In this document: positions 35,599 to 43,183 of the stretch, piece by piece
How positions within the stretch are numbered: the stretch's first letter is position 1
Layout of the letters: the number at the start of each line of letters is the position of its first letter
Origin: Oscillospiraceae bacterium
GTDB taxonomy: Bacteria > Bacillota > Clostridia > Oscillospirales > CAG-272
Assembly: GCA_015063795.1 (NCBI GenBank)
Contig: SVTL01000010.1
Location: forward strand, 1-64,000
Length of the DNA: 64,000 nucleotides
Direction of reading: 5' to 3'
The notes under the pieces: generated by a model
What the model was told of the DNA's origin: nothing
Seen by the model: only the letters and a program-made list of their open reading frames with translations
Databases searched by the model: none
Made by a program: the position numbers and the translations under genes

Positions 35599-35639
35599 AA
35601 AAAAGCACTGTGTCCGATGTGATACAGTGCTTTTTGTTT
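35599..35639. terminator. Bidirectional terminator
   Basis: AAAAAGCACTGT pairs with ACAGTGCTTTTT around a 12-base loop, between the ATPase gene and the convergent M56 gene. Confidence 0.9.
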
Positions 35640-35642
35640 TGG

Positions 35643-37943
35643 TTAAGGCATCAGTCCCAACGGGGGATATTGGCTTTCTTCTTCCACGCGCATCTCCCTC
35701 CAAACGCCGCCTTCGCCGAAGACGTAGGTGACCAAATGGGAGTTGACGATGCGGTTGTAGTCGGCATAAAAGCGGACGGTCACCTCGGTCGAATCCCCAA
35801 CGGTCTGTACGTTTTTCACCTCGTAGCGGATCAGACCGCCCAAGTCTCCGCTGTAAACAAAGAGCTGTCCGTTCTGTTCCACTTTGGGAAGACCGTCTGC
35901 ACTTGGGTTTTCCATGCCGAATTTCTCTTTGGCCAGCTTCTTGTACTCCTCGATGGGCAGCTTGCCGTTGCCGTAATAGCGGCAGAGGTAATTGGAAATG
36001 TCACGTTCGTTCGCTTCTCCGAAGGCAGGGCTTCGCCAGTGATAGCGGGAGAGCAGCCATTCGGCCACCATCCAGACCTCCTCGCGGTCAGAGAATTCGC
36101 CGAAGGCGTTGAAGTCTGTTGACTGAAATTCGTGAAGCCCGTCCAGCATCGGCTCAACATAGTCGTGGAGGATTGTCTCATAGTCACCGACACCGATGGA
36201 GGGGTGACGGCTCTCGCTGACGTGGAAATCAAAGGAAAGGTCATAATCGCCCTCGCGCCCGATGGCATAGCGGTCGATGGTGAACAGGTTATAGTCGTCG
36301 ATTTCCGACTGTCCGCTGACCATATCGTCAAGCAGCTGATAGGCCGAGGAGGTGAAAAGACCGTCGAAATTGAGTACAAAGCGCCAGTTTTCTTCGCTCA
36401 GCGCGGTGACGGTCGTTTCCTTCGGGCGGTAGAGCGAGAGAAATTCAGTTCGCAGCAGCACTGTGGAGGTCCACATGTCTGCCGTTTCGCCGTCAGGCAG
36501 GGTGATCTCGGTCATCGTGCAGATCTGATAGCGCACGCCCTCGAGCGTTTGGAAGAGGATCACAAGCTCAGACGTTCCGCTTTCTTCGCGGTTAAGCACA
36601 TACAGCGGACGGAAGCCGAACGCGTTTTCCACCCCGTCGGGAAGGGCGGCGGTGAATGACGAGTAGAAGAACCCGGTATCCGTCTGATTCGCCTTTGCCG
36701 TGTAGTACAAGGGATTGCCGTCGCTGTCGGCATAGGCCAGCAGGTAATGATCCTTTTCTTTCCCCAGCGGATCGCAGAAAAGCAGACGCTCGGCCTTCTG
36801 CGGCATAAAATCGCTCACCGCACGGGACGGATGCGAAGGAGAGGGGGAGACGGGCATCGAGGTTTCGTCTCTGCCCTGCGTGTCTTGCATCGTATGCTCG
36901 CTTTGCGGCGGCTGCGTTTCTTGACCGCTGTCTGCGGAGAGGGGACGGTTCAGGGTGAACAGCAGGACCACCGACAGGCAGAGAAGCAGAAGCAGCGTGA
37001 CGATGACCGCGGCCGGCTTGCGGTAGGACAGCACGTTTTTTACCCGTGTTTTCACATCCTGTTCGCCGAAGCCGGGGGGAGAAAAGGGGATGCGGGCAGC
37101 AGGCGCGGCATATTTGAGCAGGGAGCGGGAGTACTGTGCGCGGTTGCCGTTCTGCGCGATCACGCGCTCGTCGCAGGAAAGCTCAATGTCGCGGCAGAAG
37201 AGACGGTAGGCGATCCAGACCAGCGGATTGAACCAGTGGATGGCCAGGATCACAAAGGCGAGGGGCTTGGTCAGGTGATCGCCGCGGCGGATGTGCGTCT
37301 GCTCATGCAGGAGAATATAAGGGATCTCCGCCTGCTCGATGGGGTAGGGCAGGTAGATGCGCGGCGAAAGGAAGCCGAACACAAAGGGGGAGGAGACGCG
37401 GTTTGTGAGATAAACATTTGCCTTGCATGGGATGGCGCTTTTCAGTTGGTCGCGCAGGGCGTTAAGCGTGAAGAGCTCATAGAGAAGAAGCCCGCAGGCC
37501 ACCGCCGCCCACAGCATGGCGCAGAGAGTCCAGGGGGAGAGCGAGGTCTTGAGGGACTGCCCTTGGTCAAAGGGACGCTCGGGCGATGGCTCAAAGGGCG
37601 CGGTCCTGTCTGCCTCCGGGACGATCGTTGTTTCGCTTTCGCCCATCAGCGGTGCGGTTGCATATACCTCGGTCGTGACAAAGCTTTCGCGTTTTTCTTC
37701 ATTGATATCACGTCCGAGGGAGGTTTCGCTTGCTTTCGGAAGGAAGGCATCGGCATTGGGAATCAGCGCAAGCGGGCTTTCAAGGGAAAAGGGCAGGATC
37801 AGGCGAAGTCCCACCGCCGCCCACAGAAGCAGGCAGAGGGATTTCGGTGCTTTTTTGAGCAGCAGGCGAAGGGGCAGAACAACGGCGATCAGCACCGACG
37901 CATAAAAACTCATTTCCAGAACGGCGCGGAAGCAGGCGGTCAT
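35643..37943 (-). CDS. Second M56 family (BlaR1-like) membrane metallopeptidase
   Basis: 766 residues. Helices near 11-30, 36-52 and 138-160. HEQTH (213-217) is the zinc motif, with DIELSCDERVI downstream. A fourth helix near 313-332 (VTLLLLLCLSVVLLFTL) precedes about 430 outside residues of unknown fold with no penicillin-binding motif. The N-terminal half is clearly related to the protein at 24527 (LLKKAPKSLCLLLWAAVGLRLILPFS against a matching stretch), but the outside part differs, suggesting another signal. Its start overlaps the stop of its BlaI partner by four bases. Confidence 0.87.
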   Translation of the reverse strand: MTACFRAVLEMSFYASVLIAVVLPLRLLLKKAPKSLCLLLWAAVGLRLILPFSLESPLALIPNADAFLPKASETSLGRDINEEKRESFVTTEVYATAPLMGESETTIVPEADRTAPFEPSPERPFDQGQSLKTSLSPWTLCAMLWAAVACGLLLYELFTLNALRDQLKSAIPCKANVYLTNRVSSPFVFGFLSPRIYLPYPIEQAEIPYILLHEQTHIRRGDHLTKPLAFVILAIHWFNPLVWIAYRLFCRDIELSCDERVIAQNGNRAQYSRSLLKYAAPAARIPFSPPGFGEQDVKTRVKNVLSYRKPAAVIVTLLLLLCLSVVLLFTLNRPLSADSGQETQPPQSEHTMQDTQGRDETSMPVSPSPSHPSRAVSDFMPQKAERLLFCDPLGKEKDHYLLAYADSDGNPLYYTAKANQTDTGFFYSSFTAALPDGVENAFGFRPLYVLNREESGTSELVILFQTLEGVRYQICTMTEITLPDGETADMWTSTVLLRTEFLSLYRPKETTVTALSEENWRFVLNFDGLFTSSAYQLLDDMVSGQSEIDDYNLFTIDRYAIGREGDYDLSFDFHVSESRHPSIGVGDYETILHDYVEPMLDGLHEFQSTDFNAFGEFSDREEVWMVAEWLLSRYHWRSPAFGEANERDISNYLCRYYGNGKLPIEEYKKLAKEKFGMENPSADGLPKVEQNGQLFVYSGDLGGLIRYEVKNVQTVGDSTEVTVRFYADYNRIVNSHLVTYVFGEGGVWREMRVEEESQYPPLGLMP

Positions 37944-38314
37944 TTGCCTTCTCCCTTCTCCTCATAGAGGTCGATCATCCGCCGCAGCTCGTCGATGTCC
38001 TTTTTCGACAGCGCGTTTGATCTCGAAAAGGCGGCGATGAAGGAGGGCAGGGAGCCGCCGAAGGTACGGGCAAGGAACTTTTCGCTTTCCGCTGTCTGTA
38101 CCTCATCCCGCGAGACCAGCGCACGGACGATCCCGTTCTCGCTGACCAGCACGCCCCGTTCGGAGAGCCGTTTGATGACCGTGTAGGTGGTGGATTTTTT
38201 CCAGCCCAGCCCTTCGGCACAGAGCCTGACCAATTCTCCCGACGGGATCGGCTCGTTCTCCCACAGGATCAGACAGAATTTGTATTCGCTTTCAAAAATC
38301 TCTTTTTCAAACAT
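37940..38314 (-). CDS. Second BlaI/MecI family repressor
   Basis: 124 residues, with winged-helix motifs FCLILWENEPIPSGELVRL and GWKKSTTYTVIKRLSERGV and the C-terminal dimer part (AESEKFLARTFGGSLPSFI). It resembles the repressor at 27302, but the dyads at its promoter read GTCTAA-nnnn-TTAGAC rather than TTCTACA-nnn-TGTAGAA, so the two repressors should not cross-talk. No obvious structural target gene sits in the same transcript besides the M56 partner. Confidence 0.92.
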   Translation of the reverse strand: MFEKEIFESEYKFCLILWENEPIPSGELVRLCAEGLGWKKSTTYTVIKRLSERGVLVSENGIVRALVSRDEVQTAESEKFLARTFGGSLPSFIAAFSRSNALSKKDIDELRRMIDLYEEKGEGK

Positions 38315-38329
38315 AAGGACCTCCTGATT

Positions 38330-38386
38330 GGTCTAAAGCGTTAGACCGCCTGATTAAAGTCTAACACATTAGACCGATTTTGTCAA
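38330..38386 (-). promoter_or_regulatory. Promoter and two operators of the second blaI-M56 pair
   Basis: Minus-strand -35 TTGACA (38381-38386) and -10 TAGACT (38358-38363), 17 bp apart. Dyads GGTCTAA-nnnn-TTAGACC (38330-38347) and AGTCTAA-nnnn-TTAGACC (38358-38375) have centres 28 bp apart. The second lies over the -10. Confidence 0.85.
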
Positions 38387-38407
38387 GAGGGAAGCAGCTG
38401 TTTTTTT

Positions 38408-38446
38408 ATAAAAAAAGTCTCCGCCGTTTCAGACGAAGACTTTTGA
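38408..38446 (-). terminator. Weak terminator after the Fn3/transglutaminase-like gene
   Basis: On the minus strand AAAGTCTTCGTCTG and CGGCGGAGACTTTTT form an imperfect stem followed by a T-run, just after the stop at 38452. Confidence 0.55.
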
Positions 38447-38451
38447 TGGCA

Positions 38452-41400
38452 TTACTCGGCAGGATCCGAATCGCTGTCATTCTTTTTTCTTGCATAGGGG
38501 AGGTAGAACTTGATCGCATACAGCGAAACGAGCATCACCAGCACGCAGGAAAGGGGCATCAGCGTGGAGGAGAGGATGCGCGACAGAGTGGATTCGGTGG
38601 GTTCGGCGGGCGCCTCGGGGCTCGGATCGTCGGACGGCGGCACAATGGCAGGGGGAGCGGTTTCGGCCGACACATCGCGGCGGCTTTCCACAAACAGCAT
38701 TTCCTGTCCGAACAGACGGCCGCTGCCGCTTTCCTTGTAGGCGTAGATCTTGAAGTCGTTGGAGACGTTGGCGGCATTGTTCATCACCATGGTCAATTCA
38801 CTTGTGACGGCAATGACCGAAAAGGGGCTGCCACCCGTGCTGCGCAGGATGATGTATCCGTCTGCTGAGGCGCAGGGCGACCATTCCAGCAGCGTTTGCG
38901 CCGTGTCGGTGTACTTTTTGGCGTTCAGCTGGGAGAAGGAGATCATCGGCTGTGAGGAGGAAGCGCAGATCCGTTCGCCGCCTTTCCGTATGTAAGGCGT
39001 GACGGTGTAGCGATAGCTTTCATAAGCCATGGCGGTCAGATCGGTGTAGGTGCATTTGCCCTCGCAGGTGAAGACCATCGGTTCGCTGACGCTTGCGGAT
39101 TCGCCGTTTGGCGCGGCATCGGCATCGGGCGCTTGCTCCGTGATCTCGGTCTCGCGGCGGATCAGATACCCGTCAGCCCCCTCCACGCTCCGCCAGCTGA
39201 GAACAACTGTGTTGCCGGTGGTGTTGCGGAGGCCGGATTCGATGTGCGTTGTATCCAGCGAGACGGCGGCGATCGGTTCGCTGTACGGCGAGGAGGAGAA
39301 GCGGTCGGCGTTTTCCTCCAGCGTGCGGCAGAGCTTGTAGAAATAGAGCTTACCGCTGACAGCGGTCGAATCGATGAAGGAATGTCCCTGCCGCTCGGTG
39401 GCAAGGAAGGTGTAAGGCCCGTCGGCGCTGTTGGCGCGGAAGATCGAGCAAACGCCCTCTTCGCCATCGACCTTCCAGCTCAGACGGATGCCGTCAGACA
39501 ATCCCTCAGCGGTGATCTCGCCGATGGGAGGCAGGGGAATCAGCACAGCGGGCTCCGATGCGGGACCGACAAAGCTTCCCTCCTTCGGACGGATGCGGTA
39601 GGTGTAGCAAATGCCGCTGTCCACCTGCGTGTCGGTGTAGGGACCGCCCGTCCATTCGCTGACCGTTTCTGCGCCGTTTTGGTCGGTCTTGACGATCAAA
39701 TAAGTGCCTTCGAACTGCGGATCGATCACGATCTCGCGTCCGGTGACGGTGGAAAGAAGGGGCGCAGACAGGGAAGACAACAGCTTGTAGCCCATCGGCT
39801 CGGAGAGAGCAGAGCCAACCGCTCCCACCGCCAGCAGTCCCTCCTTTTGCGAAGGCTTGACTTGGCAGGGCGGATAGGCACAGCGGGCGATCTCGGTCTG
39901 TCTGCCGTTTTCGATGCGGTATACGATGTATGCGGAAGCGCCCTCCACCGGCTCAAAATCCACGCTCAGCGTGTCAGAGGCCGTTTGCTCAACGCTGAGC
40001 AGAGCAGGCGCGGCAGGCGTTTGCTCGATGGAGATGGGCTTGACCGCCGATGTCGGTTTTCCGGGAGGGGAGAGAAGCTTTTCGCCTGCGCTGTCGGTGC
40101 GGTAGGCATAAGCGGTGTAGGTGTAGACCTTGCCGCTTTCGGGATTTGTGTGGACGATGGATCTGTCCTTGGTCTCGCCGATGAGAGCGCCGTCGGCGTA
40201 CACCATCAGCCCCTCGCCCTTGTACTCGTAGGAGAGAGAGATGCCCTCCTCGCTGACCGTACAGCCTGTGAGAACGGGAGCGTCGGGCTCGGTTTTGAAG
40301 CGGAGGCTGCCCAGCGGATGGCTTTTGGCAAACTCGCTCCCTTTGGCATACACCGCATCCTTCACCCGATCCATATCGGACTCCCGCATCAGCAGGTAGG
40401 CATAAGAAACGGCATTTTGCTTTTCTCTGGCACAGACGGCGGAGCAGGCATCGAAATGATACCACGAATCGTCAACGCAGACCATGTTGAAGCAATATCC
40501 GTCGCCGCTGACGCATTCGCAGGGGATGCCCAGCGCGTCCAGCAGCGTTTTGGCGGCCAGCGCGATGCCCTTTGAGGAGGCGCGGCGGACGATCAGTGCA
40601 TCGTAAGCGGAGGAGCGTTCCACCATGCGGTCGCCGTCGTTCCGCTTGGTCGCATCGAATCTGACCGTTTCCGCCAGATGGCTGTAAACCGCCTTGATGA
40701 CGCGGTAGGGCTCGGGATCTTTCTCCAGAGCATATTTCGTTCGGATGAGCGAGAGCAGGTCGGGCAGGGCATTTTTCACCTGCGCCTGCTCGTTGCTGTC
40801 GGCATAATAGGCAAAGCGGTAGGTCAGCCGATAGGCACGCTGTTTGCCGATGATGCCCTCATAAGAGGCGGTGCCGTCCACGGCGTAGTAGTGCCATGAC
40901 AGAAAAGGATCATCATCCTCCGCGCTCTTGACTGTCTCCTCCCAAAGACCGTCGCTCCATTCGCCGATGTAAAGAAGCGAGATCTCTTCGGCAAAGGCCG
41001 AAGCGCTGATCATCAGACGCTTTTTCAGATCGTCGGCCGAAAAGCAGGCTTCTTCATACGGTGCATTGTCGGGAGCTGACGCGGACATCTCGTTGGAAAC
41101 ATCGGAAAACACGTATTCACCGTCGCCGTAGTGGTTGTAAGCGCAAAGAGCGATGGCATAGGAATAGTCTGCTTGAGGCAGAAGGGAGGATGCATCCAGA
41201 TAATGCATCTCGCGCGTGGAATCGAGAAGCTCATAGGTGCCGCCGTTCTCCGAACGGTAGATGGCAAAGGACATGGCGGCATCAAGCTCGCGCCCCTCCC
41301 ATTCCAGAGCGATCCCGCCGCTGTGGGAGGGATACACCGCGGTCAAGCGGGGGGCAGGCAGCCCGTTCGAGGAGCCGTTATGATAGATCGCTCCGCAGCC

Positions 41401-41457
41401 GATCGCCAGCGCGAGCAGAAGCAGAAGCGGGAAGATCCATTTTATTTTTCTAACCAT
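38452..41457 (-). CDS. Surface protein with transglutaminase-like and fibronectin-III domains; catalytic residues lost
   Basis: 1001 residues. A hydrophobic N-terminal segment (7-23) is followed by a fibronectin-III repeat (about 36-128), a transglutaminase-like domain (about 250-345), several further Fn3-like repeats (DGYLIRRETE, DGYIILRSTGG and similar), and a C-terminal helix near 965-985 with a Lys/Asp tail, so both ends may be membrane-bound. In the transglutaminase region the expected catalytic Cys is Ser295 (ASSKGIA) and the His is Tyr321 (GDGYCFN); only Asp336 (WYHFDA) remains. It is therefore more likely a binding than a catalytic module. The start overlaps the upstream gene by 16 bases. 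Confidence 0.8.
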   Translation of the reverse strand: MVRKIKWIFPLLLLLALAIGCGAIYHNGSSNGLPAPRLTAVYPSHSGGIALEWEGRELDAAMSFAIYRSENGGTYELLDSTREMHYLDASSLLPQADYSYAIALCAYNHYGDGEYVFSDVSNEMSASAPDNAPYEEACFSADDLKKRLMISASAFAEEISLLYIGEWSDGLWEETVKSAEDDDPFLSWHYYAVDGTASYEGIIGKQRAYRLTYRFAYYADSNEQAQVKNALPDLLSLIRTKYALEKDPEPYRVIKAVYSHLAETVRFDATKRNDGDRMVERSSAYDALIVRRASSKGIALAAKTLLDALGIPCECVSGDGYCFNMVCVDDSWYHFDACSAVCAREKQNAVSYAYLLMRESDMDRVKDAVYAKGSEFAKSHPLGSLRFKTEPDAPVLTGCTVSEEGISLSYEYKGEGLMVYADGALIGETKDRSIVHTNPESGKVYTYTAYAYRTDSAGEKLLSPPGKPTSAVKPISIEQTPAAPALLSVEQTASDTLSVDFEPVEGASAYIVYRIENGRQTEIARCAYPPCQVKPSQKEGLLAVGAVGSALSEPMGYKLLSSLSAPLLSTVTGREIVIDPQFEGTYLIVKTDQNGAETVSEWTGGPYTDTQVDSGICYTYRIRPKEGSFVGPASEPAVLIPLPPIGEITAEGLSDGIRLSWKVDGEEGVCSIFRANSADGPYTFLATERQGHSFIDSTAVSGKLYFYKLCRTLEENADRFSSSPYSEPIAAVSLDTTHIESGLRNTTGNTVVLSWRSVEGADGYLIRRETEITEQAPDADAAPNGESASVSEPMVFTCEGKCTYTDLTAMAYESYRYTVTPYIRKGGERICASSSQPMISFSQLNAKKYTDTAQTLLEWSPCASADGYIILRSTGGSPFSVIAVTSELTMVMNNAANVSNDFKIYAYKESGSGRLFGQEMLFVESRRDVSAETAPPAIVPPSDDPSPEAPAEPTESTLSRILSSTLMPLSCVLVMLVSLYAIKFYLPYARKKNDSDSDPAE

Positions 41458-42014
41458 TTTTTAAACAAATCCGCCGTTTCGTCGGTAAAGGTGTCGATGA
41501 AGGACATGGGGAAGAGCTCGGAGGGGGGACAGTCCAGCGTCCGATGCCATTCCTGGTTCTTCTCCAGATATTGATGGATCTCCTCCGGCGGAAAATCGGG
41601 GGAGGAGGCGTATAAAGCGGGATCAAGCCCGCGCATGGCGGTCCAGGAGGGATCAGCCCAATCGCGGTGGCGGTAGAGGTAGGCGCTGGCGATGCCGATC
41701 TCGTGACGGTACTGCTTGAACAGCTCAGCATCGCCCTGGAAAAAGTGCTTGTATCGGCTTTGCGCATGGGCGTCCCATCGACGGTCGGCGAAGAGATGAA
41801 GCAGGATCCCCTTGTGAAAAGGATCGTCCAGATCGGTTTTGGCTTTCAATTCGGAAAGCGCGGTTTCGCGGTCGGCGCGGTCACGGAAGTGGGTGTGATC
41901 CTTGATGGCGCGGATGTCGATGCAGTCTGGCGCCAGATTGCCGAGTAAAAAGAGCGTGGAGGCGTTGGGATCGTATTTTTTTGCGATTTCCAGATGGATC
42001 ATAGCCGATGGCAT
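41442..42014 (-). CDS. Zinc-dependent phospholipase C-like family protein
   Basis: 190 residues. The start at 42014 follows GGAGAACACCACC; open frame further upstream is unsupported. MIHLEIAKKYDPN, FLLGNLAPDCIDIRAIKDHTHF and GILLHLFADRRWD give the histidines and aspartates in the pattern of the zinc_dep_PLPC (PF00882) family. The later FPMSFIDTFTDETADLF is family-like too. Whether it cuts a phospholipid is not certain, since related proteins in Clostridia are often uncharacterised. It leads the operon with the Fn3/transglutaminase-like gene. Confidence 0.7.
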   Translation of the reverse strand: MPSAMIHLEIAKKYDPNASTLFLLGNLAPDCIDIRAIKDHTHFRDRADRETALSELKAKTDLDDPFHKGILLHLFADRRWDAHAQSRYKHFFQGDAELFKQYRHEIGIASAYLYRHRDWADPSWTAMRGLDPALYASSPDFPPEEIHQYLEKNQEWHRTLDCPPSELFPMSFIDTFTDETADLFKKWLEK

Positions 42015-42063
42015 GGTGGTGTTCTCCTTCCGTAACGTTTCAGCCGAGGACGGCGCTCTTATC

Positions 42064-42092
42064 ATTGTATCACACTTATTTTCAGGATACAA
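42064..42092 (-). promoter_or_regulatory. Promoter of the phospholipase-like operon
   Basis: Minus-strand TTGTAT (42087-42092), 17-bp spacer, TACAAT (42064-42069). Confidence 0.65.
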
Positions 42093-42132
42093 GACGCTTT
42101 TCGCATTTTTTGAAAAACTTTTCGCAAAGCAC

Positions 42133-42162
42133 TTGACAGAAATCGGAAAAGGGTGATACAAT
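42133..42162 (+). promoter_or_regulatory. Promoter of the TPP riboswitch-thiT unit
   Basis: TTGACA (42133-42138), 18-bp spacer, TACAAT (42157-42162) with a TG extension. The riboswitch begins about 20 bases downstream. Confidence 0.8.
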
Positions 42163-42183
42163 GAGGAACGTAAGAGAATATCG

Positions 42184-42272
42184 AATCGGGGGCGCCCAGT
42201 GGCTGAGATGTGAGACCTGCTCTCCTGTCCCTTTGAACCTGAAACGGGTAATGCCGGCGTAGGAAGAATGAG
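42184..42272 (+). ncRNA. TPP riboswitch (THI element)
   Basis: Conserved blocks in order: GGGGGCGCCC, GGCTGAGATG, CCCTTTGAACCTGA and GGGTAATGCCGGCGTAGG. This is the thiamine pyrophosphate aptamer. The stem CTGCTCTCCTG between them is the variable arm. It precedes a terminator and thiT, so thiamine pyrophosphate should switch off the transporter. Confidence 0.97.
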
Positions 42273-42299
42273 AAGAAATGCGATCTTTGTTGTTTTTGC

Positions 42300-42333
42300 A
42301 TCGGCGCCCGTTGGGGCGCTGTTTTTGTTTTTA
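42300..42333 (+). terminator. TPP riboswitch expression platform (terminator)
   Basis: GGCGCCC (42303-42309) pairs with GGGGCGCT-type sequence (42313-42320) and is followed by GTTTTTGTTTTT. The GGCGCCC arm resembles the GGGCGCCC of the aptamer's first stem, so the two could compete. Confidence 0.8.
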
Positions 42334-42383
42334 TGGCAGAACGGAAGAAAAAAGAACAACAGAAAGAGGAAAAACACAAGACA

Positions 42384-43004
42384 ATGAAGGCACAAAGCAA
42401 ACAAAACCGAACCCGGGTATTGGCCGAAAGCGCGGTGATGGTGGCGCTGGCGGCGGTGCTGTCCATGTTCCCGATCTACCAAGCGCCGCTGGGCGGCACG
42501 GTGACGCTGTTCAGTATGGCGCCGATCCTGCTGCTTTCCCTCCGCCACGGAACAAGGGTGGGCATCTTAGGTGCGTTTGCCTATTCGATCACGCAGCTTT
42601 TGCTGGGGCTGGGAACGATCGCTTATGTCCCAACCTTTGCCGGCATTGCGGTCTGCGCTTTCCTTGATTACATTCTTGCGTTTACCTGCATCGGCACGGC
42701 CGGCTTTTTCCGCTTCGAGAGCGGCATGGACCGCAAGAAGAAGCTGATTTCCACCGCTGTCGGTACGCTGACCGTCTGCGTGCTCCGCTTTCTCTGCCAT
42801 CTGCTGTCGGGTGCGGTGGTCTGGTATGAGATCACCAAGGCGGGGGACTGGAACGAGTATGTTCATCAGGTGGGCATGTGGCTCTATTCGCTGGTGTACA
42901 ATCTTCAGTATATGGTTCCCGAAACGGTCCTGCTGTTGGTGGCGGTCCCTGCCATGGTGACCGTTCTCGATTTAGTGCCGAAGATGAAAAAGCGCGGTGC
43001 GTGA
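42384..43004 (+). CDS. thiT: Thiamine ECF transporter S component
   Basis: 206 residues with six hydrophobic segments. RVLAESAVMVALAAVLSMFPIY, the open GGTVTLFSMAPI and the late WNEYVHQVGMWLYSLVYNLQYM are hallmarks of ThiT, which binds thiamine with the conserved aromatic residues and docks with the shared EcfAAT energising module (not in the window). I prefer the start at 42384, though its GAGG is about 14 bases away. ATG 42333 directly abuts the terminator T-run and has no site. Confidence 0.9.
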   Translation: MKAQSKQNRTRVLAESAVMVALAAVLSMFPIYQAPLGGTVTLFSMAPILLLSLRHGTRVGILGAFAYSITQLLLGLGTIAYVPTFAGIAVCAFLDYILAFTCIGTAGFFRFESGMDRKKKLISTAVGTLTVCVLRFLCHLLSGAVVWYEITKAGDWNEYVHQVGMWLYSLVYNLQYMVPETVLLLVAVPAMVTVLDLVPKMKKRGA

Positions 43005-43028
43005 ACACAAAAGGGCATTTGTGCGGAT

Positions 43029-43063
43029 CAAAGGATTGGCGTTTTTTTGCGTCAGTCCTTTTT
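43029..43063 (+). terminator. Terminator of thiT
   Basis: AAGGATTGGCG (43031-43041) pairs with CGTCAGTCCTT (43050-43060) around a T-rich loop and is followed by TTT. Confidence 0.75.
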
Positions 43064-43073
43064 CTGTGCAAAA

Positions 43074-43131
43074 ATACCCCCTGCGATCTGAAAAATTGCC
43101 TGTTGATTTCTCAAAAGAAAAAGAGTAAAAT
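43074..43131 (+). promoter_or_regulatory. Promoter and bipartite regulator motif of the first GH106-like gene
   Basis: ATACCCC (43074-43080), 21 bp, then GTTGATTT (43102-43109). The second half overlaps the -35 TTGATT (43103-43108); a 17-bp spacer leads to TAAAAT (43126-43131). The same motif is at 48234-48269 and 48125-48159. Overlap with a poor -35 is what an AraC-type activator would be expected to use. Confidence 0.75.
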
Positions 43132-43183
43132 AGAAGCATAGGGATTTTTTGAAAAATCGGTTGAATGCGAAAGGAAAAGCATC

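Noticed and set aside
33413-35608. A 731-codon open frame opposite the P-type ATPase gene
   Set aside because: Its translation is rich in His, Gln, Asp and Gly with no known motif. The plus strand carries the complete ATPase signatures.
42015-42548. Upstream extension of the phospholipase-like protein
   Set aside because: It would cross the TPP riboswitch and its promoter. ATG 42014 has GGAG at good distance.
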